From JAAZKV01 sp041659525 (lineage in GTDB: Archaea; Iainarchaeota; Iainarchaeia; Iainarchaeales; JAAZKV01): a DNA stretch of 64,000 nt. Positions 42,873 through 52,282 of the stretch are shown here, piece by piece (the first letter of the stretch is position 1; every line of letters starts with the position of its first letter). The position numbers and the translations under genes are program-made. A model generated the notes under the pieces. The model made no database searches and had not been told where the DNA came from. It worked only from the letters and a program-made list of their open reading frames with translations. The DNA lies in assembly GCA_041659525.1 (NCBI GenBank), contig JBAZYC010000001.1:921291-985290 (forward strand), written 5' to 3'.

Positions 42873-43487
42873 ATGACTGGAAAAAAAACTTGGATTGCGA
42901 TAATAATTGTTTTAGCATTGCTCTTGATTTACAGTTTCTTGTTTCCATTGCCTCCTCAAACAATTTTGATTAGGTTTTTTGCACTCTCTGCTTTCTTTTT
43001 GCTTTGTGTTACTTTACTAATTGGCCCCAGCTTTGTTTGTATTGGAAATGTTTGTGCTCCACTAATAAAACACAGAAGAAGATTAGGGGTTCTTTCTTTT
43101 GTTTTTGTAGCAATTCACTTTTTGCTTGTATTAATTTATTCTTATAATTGGAGTTTGCTTCCAATAATATTAAATATTTGGATTCTTGCCGCAGTTCCTG
43201 CTTTAATTATTTTATTTGTGCTAGCAGTAACTTCAGTGAACAAAGTTATTCAAGTATTTGGTTTCTCTACTTGGAAATGGTTGCAAAGATTAGTGTATGT
43301 TGCTTTCATTCTTTCCTTTTTGCACTTTATGTTTGATACAAACGGATTATTTATTGCTCTTAATGGCGGAAAAGTATTTGTTAACCTAGCAGAAGCTTCT
43401 TTAATTGCGCTTGGAGTAATAACTATTTTCATGCAACTAATTGGGTTTGTGAAAAAGCAATTCTTTGACAAAAAAGCAGTTGTTTGA
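42873..43487 (+). CDS. Ferric-reductase-like transmembrane heme protein (YedZ/MsrQ-like)
   Basis: A 204-residue membrane protein with about six hydrophobic segments. His residues in the third and fifth helices (GVLSFVFVAIHFLLVL and VAFILSFLHFM), with the RRRLG and WKWLQRLVY lead-ins, are arranged as in the ferric reductase-like domain that binds heme b. It lacks FAD and NAD domains. It follows the cytochrome b5 lipoprotein gene by 29 nt, so a membrane-to-outside electron path is likely. Function is inferred from fold and context only. Confidence 0.8.
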   Translation: MTGKKTWIAIIIVLALLLIYSFLFPLPPQTILIRFFALSAFFLLCVTLLIGPSFVCIGNVCAPLIKHRRRLGVLSFVFVAIHFLLVLIYSYNWSLLPIILNIWILAAVPALIILFVLAVTSVNKVIQVFGFSTWKWLQRLVYVAFILSFLHFMFDTNGLFIALNGGKVFVNLAEASLIALGVITIFMQLIGFVKKQFFDKKAVV

Positions 43488-43540
43488 TTAATTTTTTCTA
43501 AGAGTTTTGTTTATATTTCCTTATTTACTCTTTATTGTAG

Positions 43541-44458
43541 ATGCCAATTAATGTTCCTGATAAATTGCCTGCTGCAGGTGTGCTTGAGGAAGAAAATATT
43601 TTTGTAATGAAAGCATCAAGAGCAACAAAACAGGATATTAGACCGCTTGAAATTTTGCTTTTGAATTTAATGCCTGATAAAGTTACAACTGAGACCCAAA
43701 TCCTTAGAATGATTGGAAACTCTCCTCTTCAAACAAATTTTACTTTTATTCATCCAAAGAGTCATGAATCTAAAAATACTTCTAAGGATCACTTAATTTC
43801 TTTCTACAAGTATTTTGATGAAATTAAGAACAAAAAGTTTGATGGATTAATAATTACTGGGGCTCCTGTTGAAAATTTGGAATTTGAAAGTGTTGATTAT
43901 TGGAAAGAACTTTGTGAAATAATGGAATGGAGTAAGCACAATGTTTTCTCAACTTTCCATATTTGTTGGGGAGCACAAGCGGGACTGTATTATCATTATG
44001 GAATCAAAAAGTATCCTTTGAAAGAAAAAATGTTTGGGGTATTCAAACACACTTTAAATGAGAAAAATGTAAAACTCTTGCGTGAATTTGATGAAGTTTT
44101 TTTTGTTCCTCACTCAAGACACACTGAGGTTAAGAGGGGTGATATTGAAAAAATCAAGGAACTAGAAATTCTTTCTGAATCAAAAGAATCAGGGGTTTAT
44201 TTAGTTGCAAGTAAAGATGGGAAACAATTTTTTATTACAGGTCATTCTGAGTATGATGTTGGAACTTTGAAAAAAGAATATGATAGAGATATTGCAAAGG
44301 GGCTAAAAATTGCTATTCCTAAAAATTATTTTCCAAATAATGATCCAAAGCAAGAACCAATGGTTTCTTGGAGAGCTCATGCAAATTTAATTTATTGCAA
44401 TTGGCTGAATTATTATGTTTACCAAGAAACTCCTTATGATTTGAAGAAAATAAAGTAA
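43541..44458 (+). CDS. metA: Homoserine O-acetyltransferase (MetA family)
   Basis: First step toward methionine. The 305-residue product has the MetA pattern: LEILLLNLMPDKVTTETQ, GAPVENLEF, catalytic Cys142 in HICWGAQAGLYYHYG, and a C-terminal GHSEYDVGTL. Numbering matches E. coli MetA exactly at Cys142. Position 111 is Glu, which in characterised members marks acetyl-CoA use; Gly would mark succinyl-CoA. So acetylation is predicted. It lies 53 nt after the heme membrane protein and is convergent with the YvcK-like gene. Confidence 0.93.
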   Translation: MPINVPDKLPAAGVLEEENIFVMKASRATKQDIRPLEILLLNLMPDKVTTETQILRMIGNSPLQTNFTFIHPKSHESKNTSKDHLISFYKYFDEIKNKKFDGLIITGAPVENLEFESVDYWKELCEIMEWSKHNVFSTFHICWGAQAGLYYHYGIKKYPLKEKMFGVFKHTLNEKNVKLLREFDEVFFVPHSRHTEVKRGDIEKIKELEILSESKESGVYLVASKDGKQFFITGHSEYDVGTLKKEYDRDIAKGLKIAIPKNYFPNNDPKQEPMVSWRAHANLIYCNWLNYYVYQETPYDLKKIK

Positions 44459-44460
44459 AA

Positions 44461-45363
44461 TCAAATCCTTTTTGCAAGAACATAGATTTCTTTTGCAAGT
44501 TTTTTCGGATCATGTCTCGCATAATCACTTTTCTTCAAAAAATCTTTTTTTATTCCAGGAAAATTAGCTTGAACTAACTCTGAACCCTCTTTTTTGTATC
44601 TTGCAAGAATCTTTTTTGGAGGACTTTTATTATTCATGAGTACTTGATCTGGGTATGTTCCTAAATAATTTTTTAGTTCATTAACATAATCTTCTGCAGT
44701 AAATCCTTTTGTTTCTCCTTTAGTCATAATATTGCAAACAAAAACAGTTTTTGCCTTTGATTTTTTTATTGATTCTTTTACTCCACTAACTAAAATGTTT
44801 GGTAAAATGCTTGTGTAAAAATCTCCTGGCCCAAGAATAATTAAATCTGCATTCATAATTGCTTTTTTTGCTTCAGAAAAGATTTTGGGTTTCTTTGTTA
44901 GAAATAATTGCCCAACTTTTTTCCCTCCTATGTTGTGTTCTTTGTGAACTTTGTTTCCGTTAGTTAGTTTTGCAAATAAGTGGGAATCATCAAGAGTTAC
45001 TGGTAGTACTTTTCCTTTTATTCGCAGTATTTCTGAAGCTTTTAGAATTGCTTTCTCATCGCTCTTTAGAATTTTTGTTAGTGCAGTAATGAAAAGGTTT
45101 CCAAAACTATGTCCTTTTAGTGAACCTTTTTCTTCAAACCTATATTCAAAGAGTTTTCTCATTAATGGGGAATCACTTAGTGCAATTAGTGATCTTCTAA
45201 TATCTCCTGGAGGTAGTACTCCATACTCATCTCTTAGAATTCCTGTGCTTCCTCCAGAATCCATAGTTGAAACAATTGAAGTTAATTCAAGTGGATAATC
45301 TTTGAGTCCAGTAAGTGCATTAAACACCCCTGTTCCTCCTCCAATTATAACAATTTTTTTCAC
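44461..45363 (-). CDS. YvcK/CofD-family protein (gluconeogenesis factor)
   Basis: A 300-residue protein with the family signature IIGGGTGVFNAL, STMDSGGSTGILRDEYG, PPGDIRRSL, GHSFGNLFI and GPGDFYTSI. YvcK binds UDP-sugars and affects growth on gluconeogenic carbon and the envelope in bacteria; CofD, a relative, makes coenzyme F420. The length and the SDGG-type region favour YvcK. Adjacent enolase is divergent. Confidence 0.87.
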   Translation of the reverse strand: MKKIVIIGGGTGVFNALTGLKDYPLELTSIVSTMDSGGSTGILRDEYGVLPPGDIRRSLIALSDSPLMRKLFEYRFEEKGSLKGHSFGNLFITALTKILKSDEKAILKASEILRIKGKVLPVTLDDSHLFAKLTNGNKVHKEHNIGGKKVGQLFLTKKPKIFSEAKKAIMNADLIILGPGDFYTSILPNILVSGVKESIKKSKAKTVFVCNIMTKGETKGFTAEDYVNELKNYLGTYPDQVLMNNKSPPKKILARYKKEGSELVQANFPGIKKDFLKKSDYARHDPKKLAKEIYVLAKRI

Positions 45364-45442
45364 AAAAGAAAAAGGTTTCTTGATTTTAAAACAAAGTTGG
45401 TACAGAGGTGAATCATTTTAACAAATAAAAACCGCTTGGGGT

Positions 45443-45503
45443 TTTATATAAATAAAAACCCTTCGCTCTTTGACTTAATCAAAATACTTAATTTGTTTGG
45501 GTG
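45443..45503 (+). promoter_or_regulatory. Enolase promoter and ribosome-binding site
   Basis: TTTATATAAATA at 45443-45454 is a strong TATA box. GGTGA at about 45499-45503 precedes the ATG at 45511. The leader would be about 40 nt. Confidence 0.6.
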
Positions 45504-45510
45504 AAACTTT

Positions 45511-46809
45511 ATGGCAAAAATATTGAATGTTAAAGCGAGAGAGATTTTGGATTCGAGAGGAAATCCTACTGTTGAGTGCGATGTTATTACTGAGAATGGT
45601 TTGTTTAGAGCGGCTGTGCCTAGTGGGGCAAGTACTGGTATTTATGAAGCTTTAGAACTGCGAGATGGAGATAAGAAAAGATACATGGGTAAGGGAGTAC
45701 TAAAAGCTGTTGAGAATGTTAACAAGAAAATTGCTCCAATTGTTTTAGGAATGAATCCTGCTAATCAAAAAGAAATTGATGAAAAAATGATTAAAGCGGA
45801 TGGAACAGAAAACAAATCAAGTTTCGGAGCTAATGCAATTTTAGCTGTTTCAATGAGCGTGTGTAAAGCTGGAGCTGAAAGTAAAAAAGTTTCTCTCTAC
45901 CAACACGTTGCTGATTTGGCTGGTGTAAAAGAAGTTATTCTTCCAGTTCCAAGTTTTAATGTAATTAATGGAGGCAAACACGCTGGTAACGAACTTGCTA
46001 TGCAAGAATTCATGTTACTCTCAGTAGGTGCGCCAAATTTTTCTGAAGGATTAAGATACGGGACAGAAGTGTTTCATACTCTTAGAGGAATAATAAAAGA
46101 AAAGTATGGACAAAACGCAATTAATGCTGGGGACGAAGGAGGATTTGCTCCTAATGTAAAAAATGCAAAAGAAGCACTTGACTTACTAACTTTAGCAATT
46201 GCAAAAGCGGGTTACACTAAAAAAGTAAGAATAGGAATGGATGTAGCTGCTAGTGAGTTTTATGATGCTACTCAGAAAGCCTATAACTTGACTTTCAAAA
46301 GTAAAGAAGCTACATGGATGAGCGGAGACAAAATGATTCAATACTATGCTGACTTAGCAAAGAATTATGATATTGTTTCAATAGAGGATCCGTTTGATCA
46401 AGATGATTGGGATTCTTACGCGAAGTTAACAAAATTAATTGGAAAAGAAGTGCAAATAGTTGGAGATGATTTGTTAGTTACTAATGTAAAGCGAATCAAA
46501 ACTGGAATTGATAAAAAAGCTTGTAATGCCTTACTTTTGAAAGTAAATCAAATTGGTTCAATTACTGAATCAATTAACGCATGTAAAATGGCTCAAAGTG
46601 CTGGGTGGGGAGTAATGGTTTCTCATAGAAGCGGAGAAACAGAAGACGCTTTTATAGCTGATCTTGTAGTTGGACTAAGAACTGGGCAAATAAAAACTGG
46701 GGCTCCATGCAGAAGTGAGAGACTTGCAAAATACAATCAACTATTAAGAATAGAAGAAGAGCTTGGAAAGAAAGCAAAATATGCTGGTAATACTTTCAGG
46801 AAACCCTGA
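45511..46809 (+). CDS. eno: Enolase
   Basis: Converts 2-phosphoglycerate to phosphoenolpyruvate. The 432-residue product has AREILDSRGNPTVE, the loop VPSGASTGIYEA, NVINGGKHAGN, the metal-binding GDEGGFAP, SIEDPFDQDDW and VGDDLLVTN, the catalytic Lys in LLLKVNQIGS and VSHRSGETED. All catalytic residues are present. It connects with phosphoglycerate mutase and RuBisCO in the window to make PEP. Confidence 0.97.
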   Translation: MAKILNVKAREILDSRGNPTVECDVITENGLFRAAVPSGASTGIYEALELRDGDKKRYMGKGVLKAVENVNKKIAPIVLGMNPANQKEIDEKMIKADGTENKSSFGANAILAVSMSVCKAGAESKKVSLYQHVADLAGVKEVILPVPSFNVINGGKHAGNELAMQEFMLLSVGAPNFSEGLRYGTEVFHTLRGIIKEKYGQNAINAGDEGGFAPNVKNAKEALDLLTLAIAKAGYTKKVRIGMDVAASEFYDATQKAYNLTFKSKEATWMSGDKMIQYYADLAKNYDIVSIEDPFDQDDWDSYAKLTKLIGKEVQIVGDDLLVTNVKRIKTGIDKKACNALLLKVNQIGSITESINACKMAQSAGWGVMVSHRSGETEDAFIADLVVGLRTGQIKTGAPCRSERLAKYNQLLRIEEELGKKAKYAGNTFRKP

Positions 46810-46945
46810 AAGTATAAAGATTCCTTGTAAATTTTAAAGTTTGGAAAAGTAAGTTACTTTAGTAACTGCTTTTTCATTTTTTTTCTTCATTTTACATATA
46901 CTTTTATACTCTTTTTACGTTATTTTCCTAACGCGGTGAACAATT

Positions 46946-49513
46946 TTGCAAAGTGTTTCTGAAACATTAATTTCTTTAAAAATGACTGGACTTTCCGAAG
47001 AAACCGCTGCTTTGCGATTGAAAGAAAATGGTTTTAATGAAATTGAAAATGAAAAGAAAAAAAGTTTTCTTTCAATTCTTTTTAATGTAGTAAAAGAACC
47101 TATTTTTCTTTTGCTTATTTCTTGTGGCACAATTTATTTTTTAATAGGCGAATTAAGCGAAGCAATAATGCTTTTGTTTTCTATAATAATAGTTATCAGT
47201 ATTACGCTTTATCAAGAGCAAAAAACAGAACGAGCTGTGGAAGCACTAAGAGATCTTTCAAGTCCGCGTGCGCTTGTTATTAGAAATGGAGAGCACAAAA
47301 GAATTGCTGGAAGAGAGGTAGCAGTAGGGGATGTAATTATTCTTTCAGAAGGAGATAGAGTTCCTGCGGATTGTATTATTGTTGATTGTTCAAATTTATC
47401 TGTTGATGAGAGCCTTCTTACTGGAGAAGCTGTTGCTGTAACAAAAATACTTTCAAAAGATTATGAAATGGAGTTTGTTCAACCGGGGGGAGATGATTTA
47501 CCTTTTGTTTATTCAGGAACACTAGTAGTTTCAGGAGTAGGAATTGCGATTGCAAAAAGAACTGCAATGAATACTGAAATGGGAAAAATAGGTAAATCTT
47601 TAAGTGAATTAAAATCTGAAAAGTCGTTGTTAGAGAAAGAAACTGATTCTGTGACAAAAAAAGCTACTGCGGTAGCTGCAATTTTATTTATTATAATTGT
47701 TTTAGTCTACGGGTTCACACACAATGATTGGATAGGGAGTTTGTTAAATGGAATTACACTTGCAATGTCGATTTTGCCTGAAGAGTTTCCAGTTGTACTC
47801 ACAGTTTTCCTTGCGCTTGGTGCTTGGAGAATGTCAAAGAAAAAAGTGCTTACAAGAAAAAACACTGCGATTCAATCACTTGGTTCAGCAACAGTGCTTT
47901 GTACTGATAAAACAGGGACAATTACTTTAAACAAAATGACTTTGCGTGCAGTTTATGCTAACAAATCTTTTTTATGGTTCTCAAAAAATTCTAAAGTTCC
48001 AAGCGAATTTCATGAAGTAATTGAATATGGAATTCTTGCTAGTCAAAAAGAAGCTTTTGATCCAATGGAAAAAGCGCTAACTGAAACTGGGAATTCATTA
48101 CTTGCGAACACTGAGCACATTCATAAGAATTGGCATTTGTTAAAAGAATATTCTTTGTGTAAAGATTTACTTGCAGTTTCTCATGCTTGGAAATCAAAAA
48201 ATAAAAAAGAATTAATAATTGCTGCAAAAGGAGCTCCTGAATCAATAATTGATTTGTGTCACTTAAATCAAACTCAAAGAAAAGATATTTTGGAAAAAAC
48301 TGCAGAACTTTCAAAAGAAGGACTTAGAGTAATTGGGGTCGCTAAAGCAAAAACAACTAAAATGCTTCCAAATAACCAACACGATTTTGATTTTGAATTT
48401 GTTGGATTACTTGGTTTTGAGGATCCAATTCGCCCAGGGATATTAAATGCGATTAAGGATTGTTATACTGCAGGGATTAGGGTAATAATGATTACAGGAG
48501 ATTTTCCAGGAACTGCCACAAATATTGCAAAACAAATTGGTTTGACAAATCCAAATGAGCACTTAACAGGACACGAATTAAGCAAAATGAGTAATAGTGA
48601 TTTTTTAAGTGCTATAAAAAAAGTAAATGTTTTTGCAAGAATTACTCCTGATCAAAAATTAAAAATAGTTCAAGGATTAAAATCAAATGGAGAAATAGTT
48701 GCAATGACTGGGGATGGGGTTAATGATGCTCCTGCACTTAAAGCCGCTCACATTGGAATTGCAATGGGTCAAAGAGGGACAGATGTTGCAAGAGAAGCTT
48801 CTTCACTTGTTATTACTGATGATGATTTTGTTTCAATTGTTAATGGAATTAGAACTGGGCGAAGAATATTTGATAATATTCGAAAAGCAATGGCTTATGT
48901 GTTAACAGTGCATATTCCAATTGCAGGAATAGCATTAGTAACAGTGTTTTTGGATTGGCCTTTAATGTTATTCCCAGTGCATATTTTGTTTCTTGAATTA
49001 ATTATTGATCCTGCTTGTTCAATTGTTTTTGAAGCAGAGAATGAAGAAAAAAATGTTATGAAAAGAAACCCAAGGAACCCTAAAGAAAAAATATTTAGTA
49101 AGAAAACAATTTTTATCAGTGTCCTTCAAGGAGTAAGCGTTCTTATTTTGACTTTAGCTGTTTATTATATGGAATATGCAGTTACTTCTAATGAAAATTA
49201 TGCAAGAACAATTGGGTTTTGTGTATTAATTTTATCAAACCTGTTTTTGATTTTGGTTAATAGATCTTGGGAGTCTTCAGTTCTAACTTCTTTTAAAGAA
49301 AAAAATGCTTCGCTTGGAATAATACTTTTTGGTGCATTAATAGTGCTAATATCAGCAGTAAGTGTTCCTTTTTTACAAGAAGTATTTGGTTTTGCTCAAA
49401 TAACTTTGGTTGATTTTGGGTTTGCTTTATCAATTGCTTTTTTCAGTGTAATTTGGTTTGAGTTAACCAAGTTCTTTTGGAGAAGCAAAGCAATTACTAA
49501 GTCAGCTATTTAA
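46946..49513 (+). CDS. P-type cation-transporting ATPase
   Basis: An 855-residue P2-like ATPase. It has the actuator motif LTGEA, phosphorylation Asp321 in CTDKTGTIT, KGAPE in the nucleotide domain, ITGDFPGTA and the hinge MTGDGVNDAPAL, with about ten membrane segments. The fourth segment reads SILPEEFPVVL, with Glu as in calcium-type pumps, and the sixth LELIIDPACS. Ca2+ or Mn2+ are likely cargoes, not proven. A TTG start follows GGTGA. Confidence 0.92.
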   Translation: MQSVSETLISLKMTGLSEETAALRLKENGFNEIENEKKKSFLSILFNVVKEPIFLLLISCGTIYFLIGELSEAIMLLFSIIIVISITLYQEQKTERAVEALRDLSSPRALVIRNGEHKRIAGREVAVGDVIILSEGDRVPADCIIVDCSNLSVDESLLTGEAVAVTKILSKDYEMEFVQPGGDDLPFVYSGTLVVSGVGIAIAKRTAMNTEMGKIGKSLSELKSEKSLLEKETDSVTKKATAVAAILFIIIVLVYGFTHNDWIGSLLNGITLAMSILPEEFPVVLTVFLALGAWRMSKKKVLTRKNTAIQSLGSATVLCTDKTGTITLNKMTLRAVYANKSFLWFSKNSKVPSEFHEVIEYGILASQKEAFDPMEKALTETGNSLLANTEHIHKNWHLLKEYSLCKDLLAVSHAWKSKNKKELIIAAKGAPESIIDLCHLNQTQRKDILEKTAELSKEGLRVIGVAKAKTTKMLPNNQHDFDFEFVGLLGFEDPIRPGILNAIKDCYTAGIRVIMITGDFPGTATNIAKQIGLTNPNEHLTGHELSKMSNSDFLSAIKKVNVFARITPDQKLKIVQGLKSNGEIVAMTGDGVNDAPALKAAHIGIAMGQRGTDVAREASSLVITDDDFVSIVNGIRTGRRIFDNIRKAMAYVLTVHIPIAGIALVTVFLDWPLMLFPVHILFLELIIDPACSIVFEAENEEKNVMKRNPRNPKEKIFSKKTIFISVLQGVSVLILTLAVYYMEYAVTSNENYARTIGFCVLILSNLFLILVNRSWESSVLTSFKEKNASLGIILFGALIVLISAVSVPFLQEVFGFAQITLVDFGFALSIAFFSVIWFELTKFFWRSKAITKSAI

Positions 49514-49577
49514 CCCTCTAGCGAATAAATAAAAAGGGGTAATTCATATTTCTGTTAATGATTAAAGTTGAGGGATT

Positions 49578-50324
49578 TTGATGTACAAAATTGTTTTAGT
49601 TCGACACGGAGAAAGTACTTGGAACAAAGAGAATAAATTTACTGGTTGGGTTGATGTTCCTCTTTCAGAAAAAGGAACCCAAGAAGCTAAAGAAGCTGGA
49701 AAGAAATTAAAAAAAGAAGGATTTGTTTTTGATATAGTTTTTACTTCTGTTCTAAAAAGAGCGAACCAAACAATGGATCTTATTTTAAAAGAATTAAATC
49801 AAAAACCTGAAATTAAAAAAAGTTGGAGATTAAACGAAAGACACTATGGAGCATTACAAGGATTAAACAAATCTGAAACTGCTGCTAAATATGGGGAAGA
49901 ACAGGTAAAGATTTGGAGAAGAAGTTATGATATTCGTCCACCTGAATTAAAATCAACTGACCAAATGTTTCCTGGAAATGATTCTTTGTACAAAAATGTT
50001 TCAAAAAGCGATTTACCTTTAGCTGAATGCTTGAAAGATACGGTTGCGAGAGTATTACCTTATTGGAATAGTGAAATTGTCCCTATGATTAAATCTAATA
50101 AAAAAATACTTATCACAGCGCATGGAAATAGTATTAGGGCAATAGTAAAATATTTGGATAATGTTTCTGAAAAAGAAATTATTGAATTAAATATTCCTAC
50201 CGGGATCCCGTTGGTTTATGAGCTTGATAAAAACCTAAAACCGATAAAGCATTATTATTTAGCAAGCGAAGAAGAAGTGGCTAGTGCTCTTGATAAAGTA
50301 AAAAATCAAGGGAAAGCAAAATAA
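49578..50324 (+). CDS. gpmA: 2,3-bisphosphoglycerate-dependent phosphoglycerate mutase
   Basis: Interconverts 3- and 2-phosphoglycerate. The 248-residue product has the phosphohistidine motif LVRHGESTWN (His10), FTGWVDVPLSEKG, ERHYGALQGLNKSE, RRSYDIRPP and the second His in ITAHGNSIRA, all typical of dPGM. Many archaea use the unrelated cofactor-independent enzyme, so this is a bacterial-type choice. Confidence 0.95.
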   Translation: MMYKIVLVRHGESTWNKENKFTGWVDVPLSEKGTQEAKEAGKKLKKEGFVFDIVFTSVLKRANQTMDLILKELNQKPEIKKSWRLNERHYGALQGLNKSETAAKYGEEQVKIWRRSYDIRPPELKSTDQMFPGNDSLYKNVSKSDLPLAECLKDTVARVLPYWNSEIVPMIKSNKKILITAHGNSIRAIVKYLDNVSEKEIIELNIPTGIPLVYELDKNLKPIKHYYLASEEEVASALDKVKNQGKAK

Positions 50325-50348
50325 GAAAATGGAAAGCATTTTAAAAAA

Positions 50349-51047
50349 GTGATTTATTTGATAAATCGAAAACCAATTAGAAGTTTTAATAGCGGTTTTT
50401 CTAAAACAAAGAGGGATCCCCCGTTAATTGTTCAGGTGGGTAATGCGGGTTTGGGTTACAAGAAAGCTAATTCTAATTGGACACTAGCTGCTGCTAAAAG
50501 AGATGAAGTTTTTTTTGAAAAAACAAGAAAACTCTCTTCAAGAATGGTTCCGAAAATGGGTTTAATTAAATTTGTTGGAATAGATGTAAGCAAAGAACAA
50601 TTAAGTGAAAAAGATCGTTCTCTTTGGACTCAAAAATCAACTGATGCAGTTAGTGGACTAGCAAAAATGAAAGACAAATCAATTTCAATGATTAGTTCAG
50701 ATATGACTATTGGTTATTATGACTCAAAAGTAAGTGATCCTCGTTTTGTAAGTGGACGCTGGCCTAGCGCAAATTATGCTGCAGACTTTTTTGAAGCTGC
50801 GAAACCTAAACTAAAAAAAGGGGGAGTAGTTTATTTAACAGTTGATCTTTCAAGAATTAGTATGATTAGTGAAGCGGCTCTTGGGGCTGGTTTTGAAAGA
50901 AAAAATATTTCAGTTCATGAAATAACTGAAAAAGGAATGAAAGAAAATAGTTTTTGGACAGGAGTTTGGTCAAGAATACTTCATAATTCAAGAGATATGA
51001 CTTCTTCTGAAAATACTATGGTTAAAATGAGAATAAAAAATAGTTAA
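50349..51047 (+). CDS. Hypothetical protein, possible methyltransferase-like fold
   Basis: A 232-residue protein I do not recognise. LIVQVGNAGLG could be a degenerate first SAM loop, FVGIDVSKEQ a second strand, and KPKLKKGGVVYLTVDLS a later strand typical of Rossmann methyltransferases. The canonical glycine motif is not clear. It follows gpmA by 25 nt on the same strand. Confidence 0.5.
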   Translation: MIYLINRKPIRSFNSGFSKTKRDPPLIVQVGNAGLGYKKANSNWTLAAAKRDEVFFEKTRKLSSRMVPKMGLIKFVGIDVSKEQLSEKDRSLWTQKSTDAVSGLAKMKDKSISMISSDMTIGYYDSKVSDPRFVSGRWPSANYAADFFEAAKPKLKKGGVVYLTVDLSRISMISEAALGAGFERKNISVHEITEKGMKENSFWTGVWSRILHNSRDMTSSENTMVKMRIKNS

Positions 51048-51060
51048 TTATTTGAATTTT

Positions 51061-51279
51061 TTACAAATAAAGTAATAACCCGATTATTGCATGAATTACA
51101 AAAAGAACCGCGGTTGTTATTGCAACTCTTTTGTGCCACTTGAATTCAATTTTTCCTTTGTAAGTTAAATAACCAAAAGTAAGGGTTGTGATAAAAGAAA
51201 GTCCAAGTATTATCCCTGACCAAAAAATTAGGGGTTTTCCAAAAAGAATTGTGGTTATTAAAAAATCGGTTATGGGCAT
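51061..51279 (-). CDS. Small membrane protein, 72 aa
   Basis: Two or three hydrophobic segments with a basic loop KWHKRV and a second His in the last helix (FVIHAIIGLLL), loosely like half of a b-type cytochrome or DUF420-like protein. Not firmly assigned. ATG at 51291 overlaps the preceding FkbM gene's stop region; ATG at 51279 has GAGTGA just upstream. Translational coupling with the FkbM gene is likely. Confidence 0.55.
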   Translation of the reverse strand: MPITDFLITTILFGKPLIFWSGIILGLSFITTLTFGYLTYKGKIEFKWHKRVAITTAVLFVIHAIIGLLLYL

Positions 51280-51287
51280 AAAATCAC

Positions 51288-52130
51288 TCATACATTTAGT
51301 TTTTTGTTGATTAAATAGATTTCGCCACATGAATTTTCAATTTCTTTTTCTTCCAAAACTAAGTCGAATCCAAGTTTTTGCATAAATTTTTTGCATTTTG
51401 TTTTTAATTCTTGAGAATGCCACTCAATAACCACTTTTTTTGTTTTCTTTAGCACTTCTTCACTTGAAGTTAATATATCATATTCGCTTCCTTCAACATC
51501 GAGTTTTAAAATATCAATAAAATTGATTTTTTTCTTTTTACAAAGAGTGGAAAGAGTAATTGAGGGCACAGTGATTTTTTTTATTATTTTATTTTTAACC
51601 CAAATTCTTTTTTGCATTGCAATATCTGTGGCGGCAATTGCACTAACTCCAGGATAATATTCAAAATAGATTTTTCCATTTTTATTTGTAACGGCGCTTT
51701 TAATAATTTCAATATTTTTCAATTTATTTAATGCAATATTTTTATTTAATATTGAAAAATTTATTGGTAGTGCTTCCGCTCCCACAATTCTTAAGTTAGG
51801 ATTATTTTCTTTCATTGCTATGATGTAAAAGCCCTCATTTGCTCCAAGATCAACAACAATTGAATCATTTTTACCATTAAATAAAGGATGTTTCATGTGA
51901 GCTTTAAGTTTATACATCTCTAAATAAGTATCAAGTGAAGAAGAAGCAAATTTTCTGCTTGTTTGAATTTTAATATTTCTTAATTTAAGAATGAACTTTT
52001 TATTATCTTTAATTTGAATTCCTTTTTCTCTAATTGTGTGCCAATCTTTTTCGATTTGAGTCAAATGGTTTAATGTTTGTTTGTCTTTTGCTTGGGCTTT
52101 TAAGAAGCTAAAATCAGTTTTTATTCCCAA
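51288..52130 (-). CDS. FkbM-family SAM-dependent methyltransferase
   Basis: A 280-residue O-methyltransferase-like protein. It has VVDLGANEGFYIIAM, EALPINFSILNKN, the strand NGKIYFEYYPG and the FkbM signature DILKLDVEGSEYDIL. Relatives methylate sugars or natural products, often in surface glycan loci. The residues 1-80 are helical and non-conserved. A small membrane protein follows, overlapping its end. Confidence 0.88.
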   Translation of the reverse strand: MGIKTDFSFLKAQAKDKQTLNHLTQIEKDWHTIREKGIQIKDNKKFILKLRNIKIQTSRKFASSSLDTYLEMYKLKAHMKHPLFNGKNDSIVVDLGANEGFYIIAMKENNPNLRIVGAEALPINFSILNKNIALNKLKNIEIIKSAVTNKNGKIYFEYYPGVSAIAATDIAMQKRIWVKNKIIKKITVPSITLSTLCKKKKINFIDILKLDVEGSEYDILTSSEEVLKKTKKVVIEWHSQELKTKCKKFMQKLGFDLVLEEKEIENSCGEIYLINKKLNV

Positions 52131-52247
52131 TTAAACACCAATATTTCCCAAAATAGTTTTTTAATAAAATTTATATTTTTTGGGTTCAACAACATTTGTC
52201 TCTCTTGGAGTATTTTAATCTTTTCTTCAAAAAAATTTTGCAAAAAG

Positions 52248-52257
52248 CTATTTAAAC
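52248..52257 (+). promoter_or_regulatory. TATA box of pyrG
   Basis: CTATTTAAAC lies about 27 nt before the ATG at 52283, implying leaderless translation and ruling out the earlier in-frame start at 52268. Confidence 0.55.
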
Positions 52258-52282
52258 AGAAGATGCTTTGCTTAATACCAGT

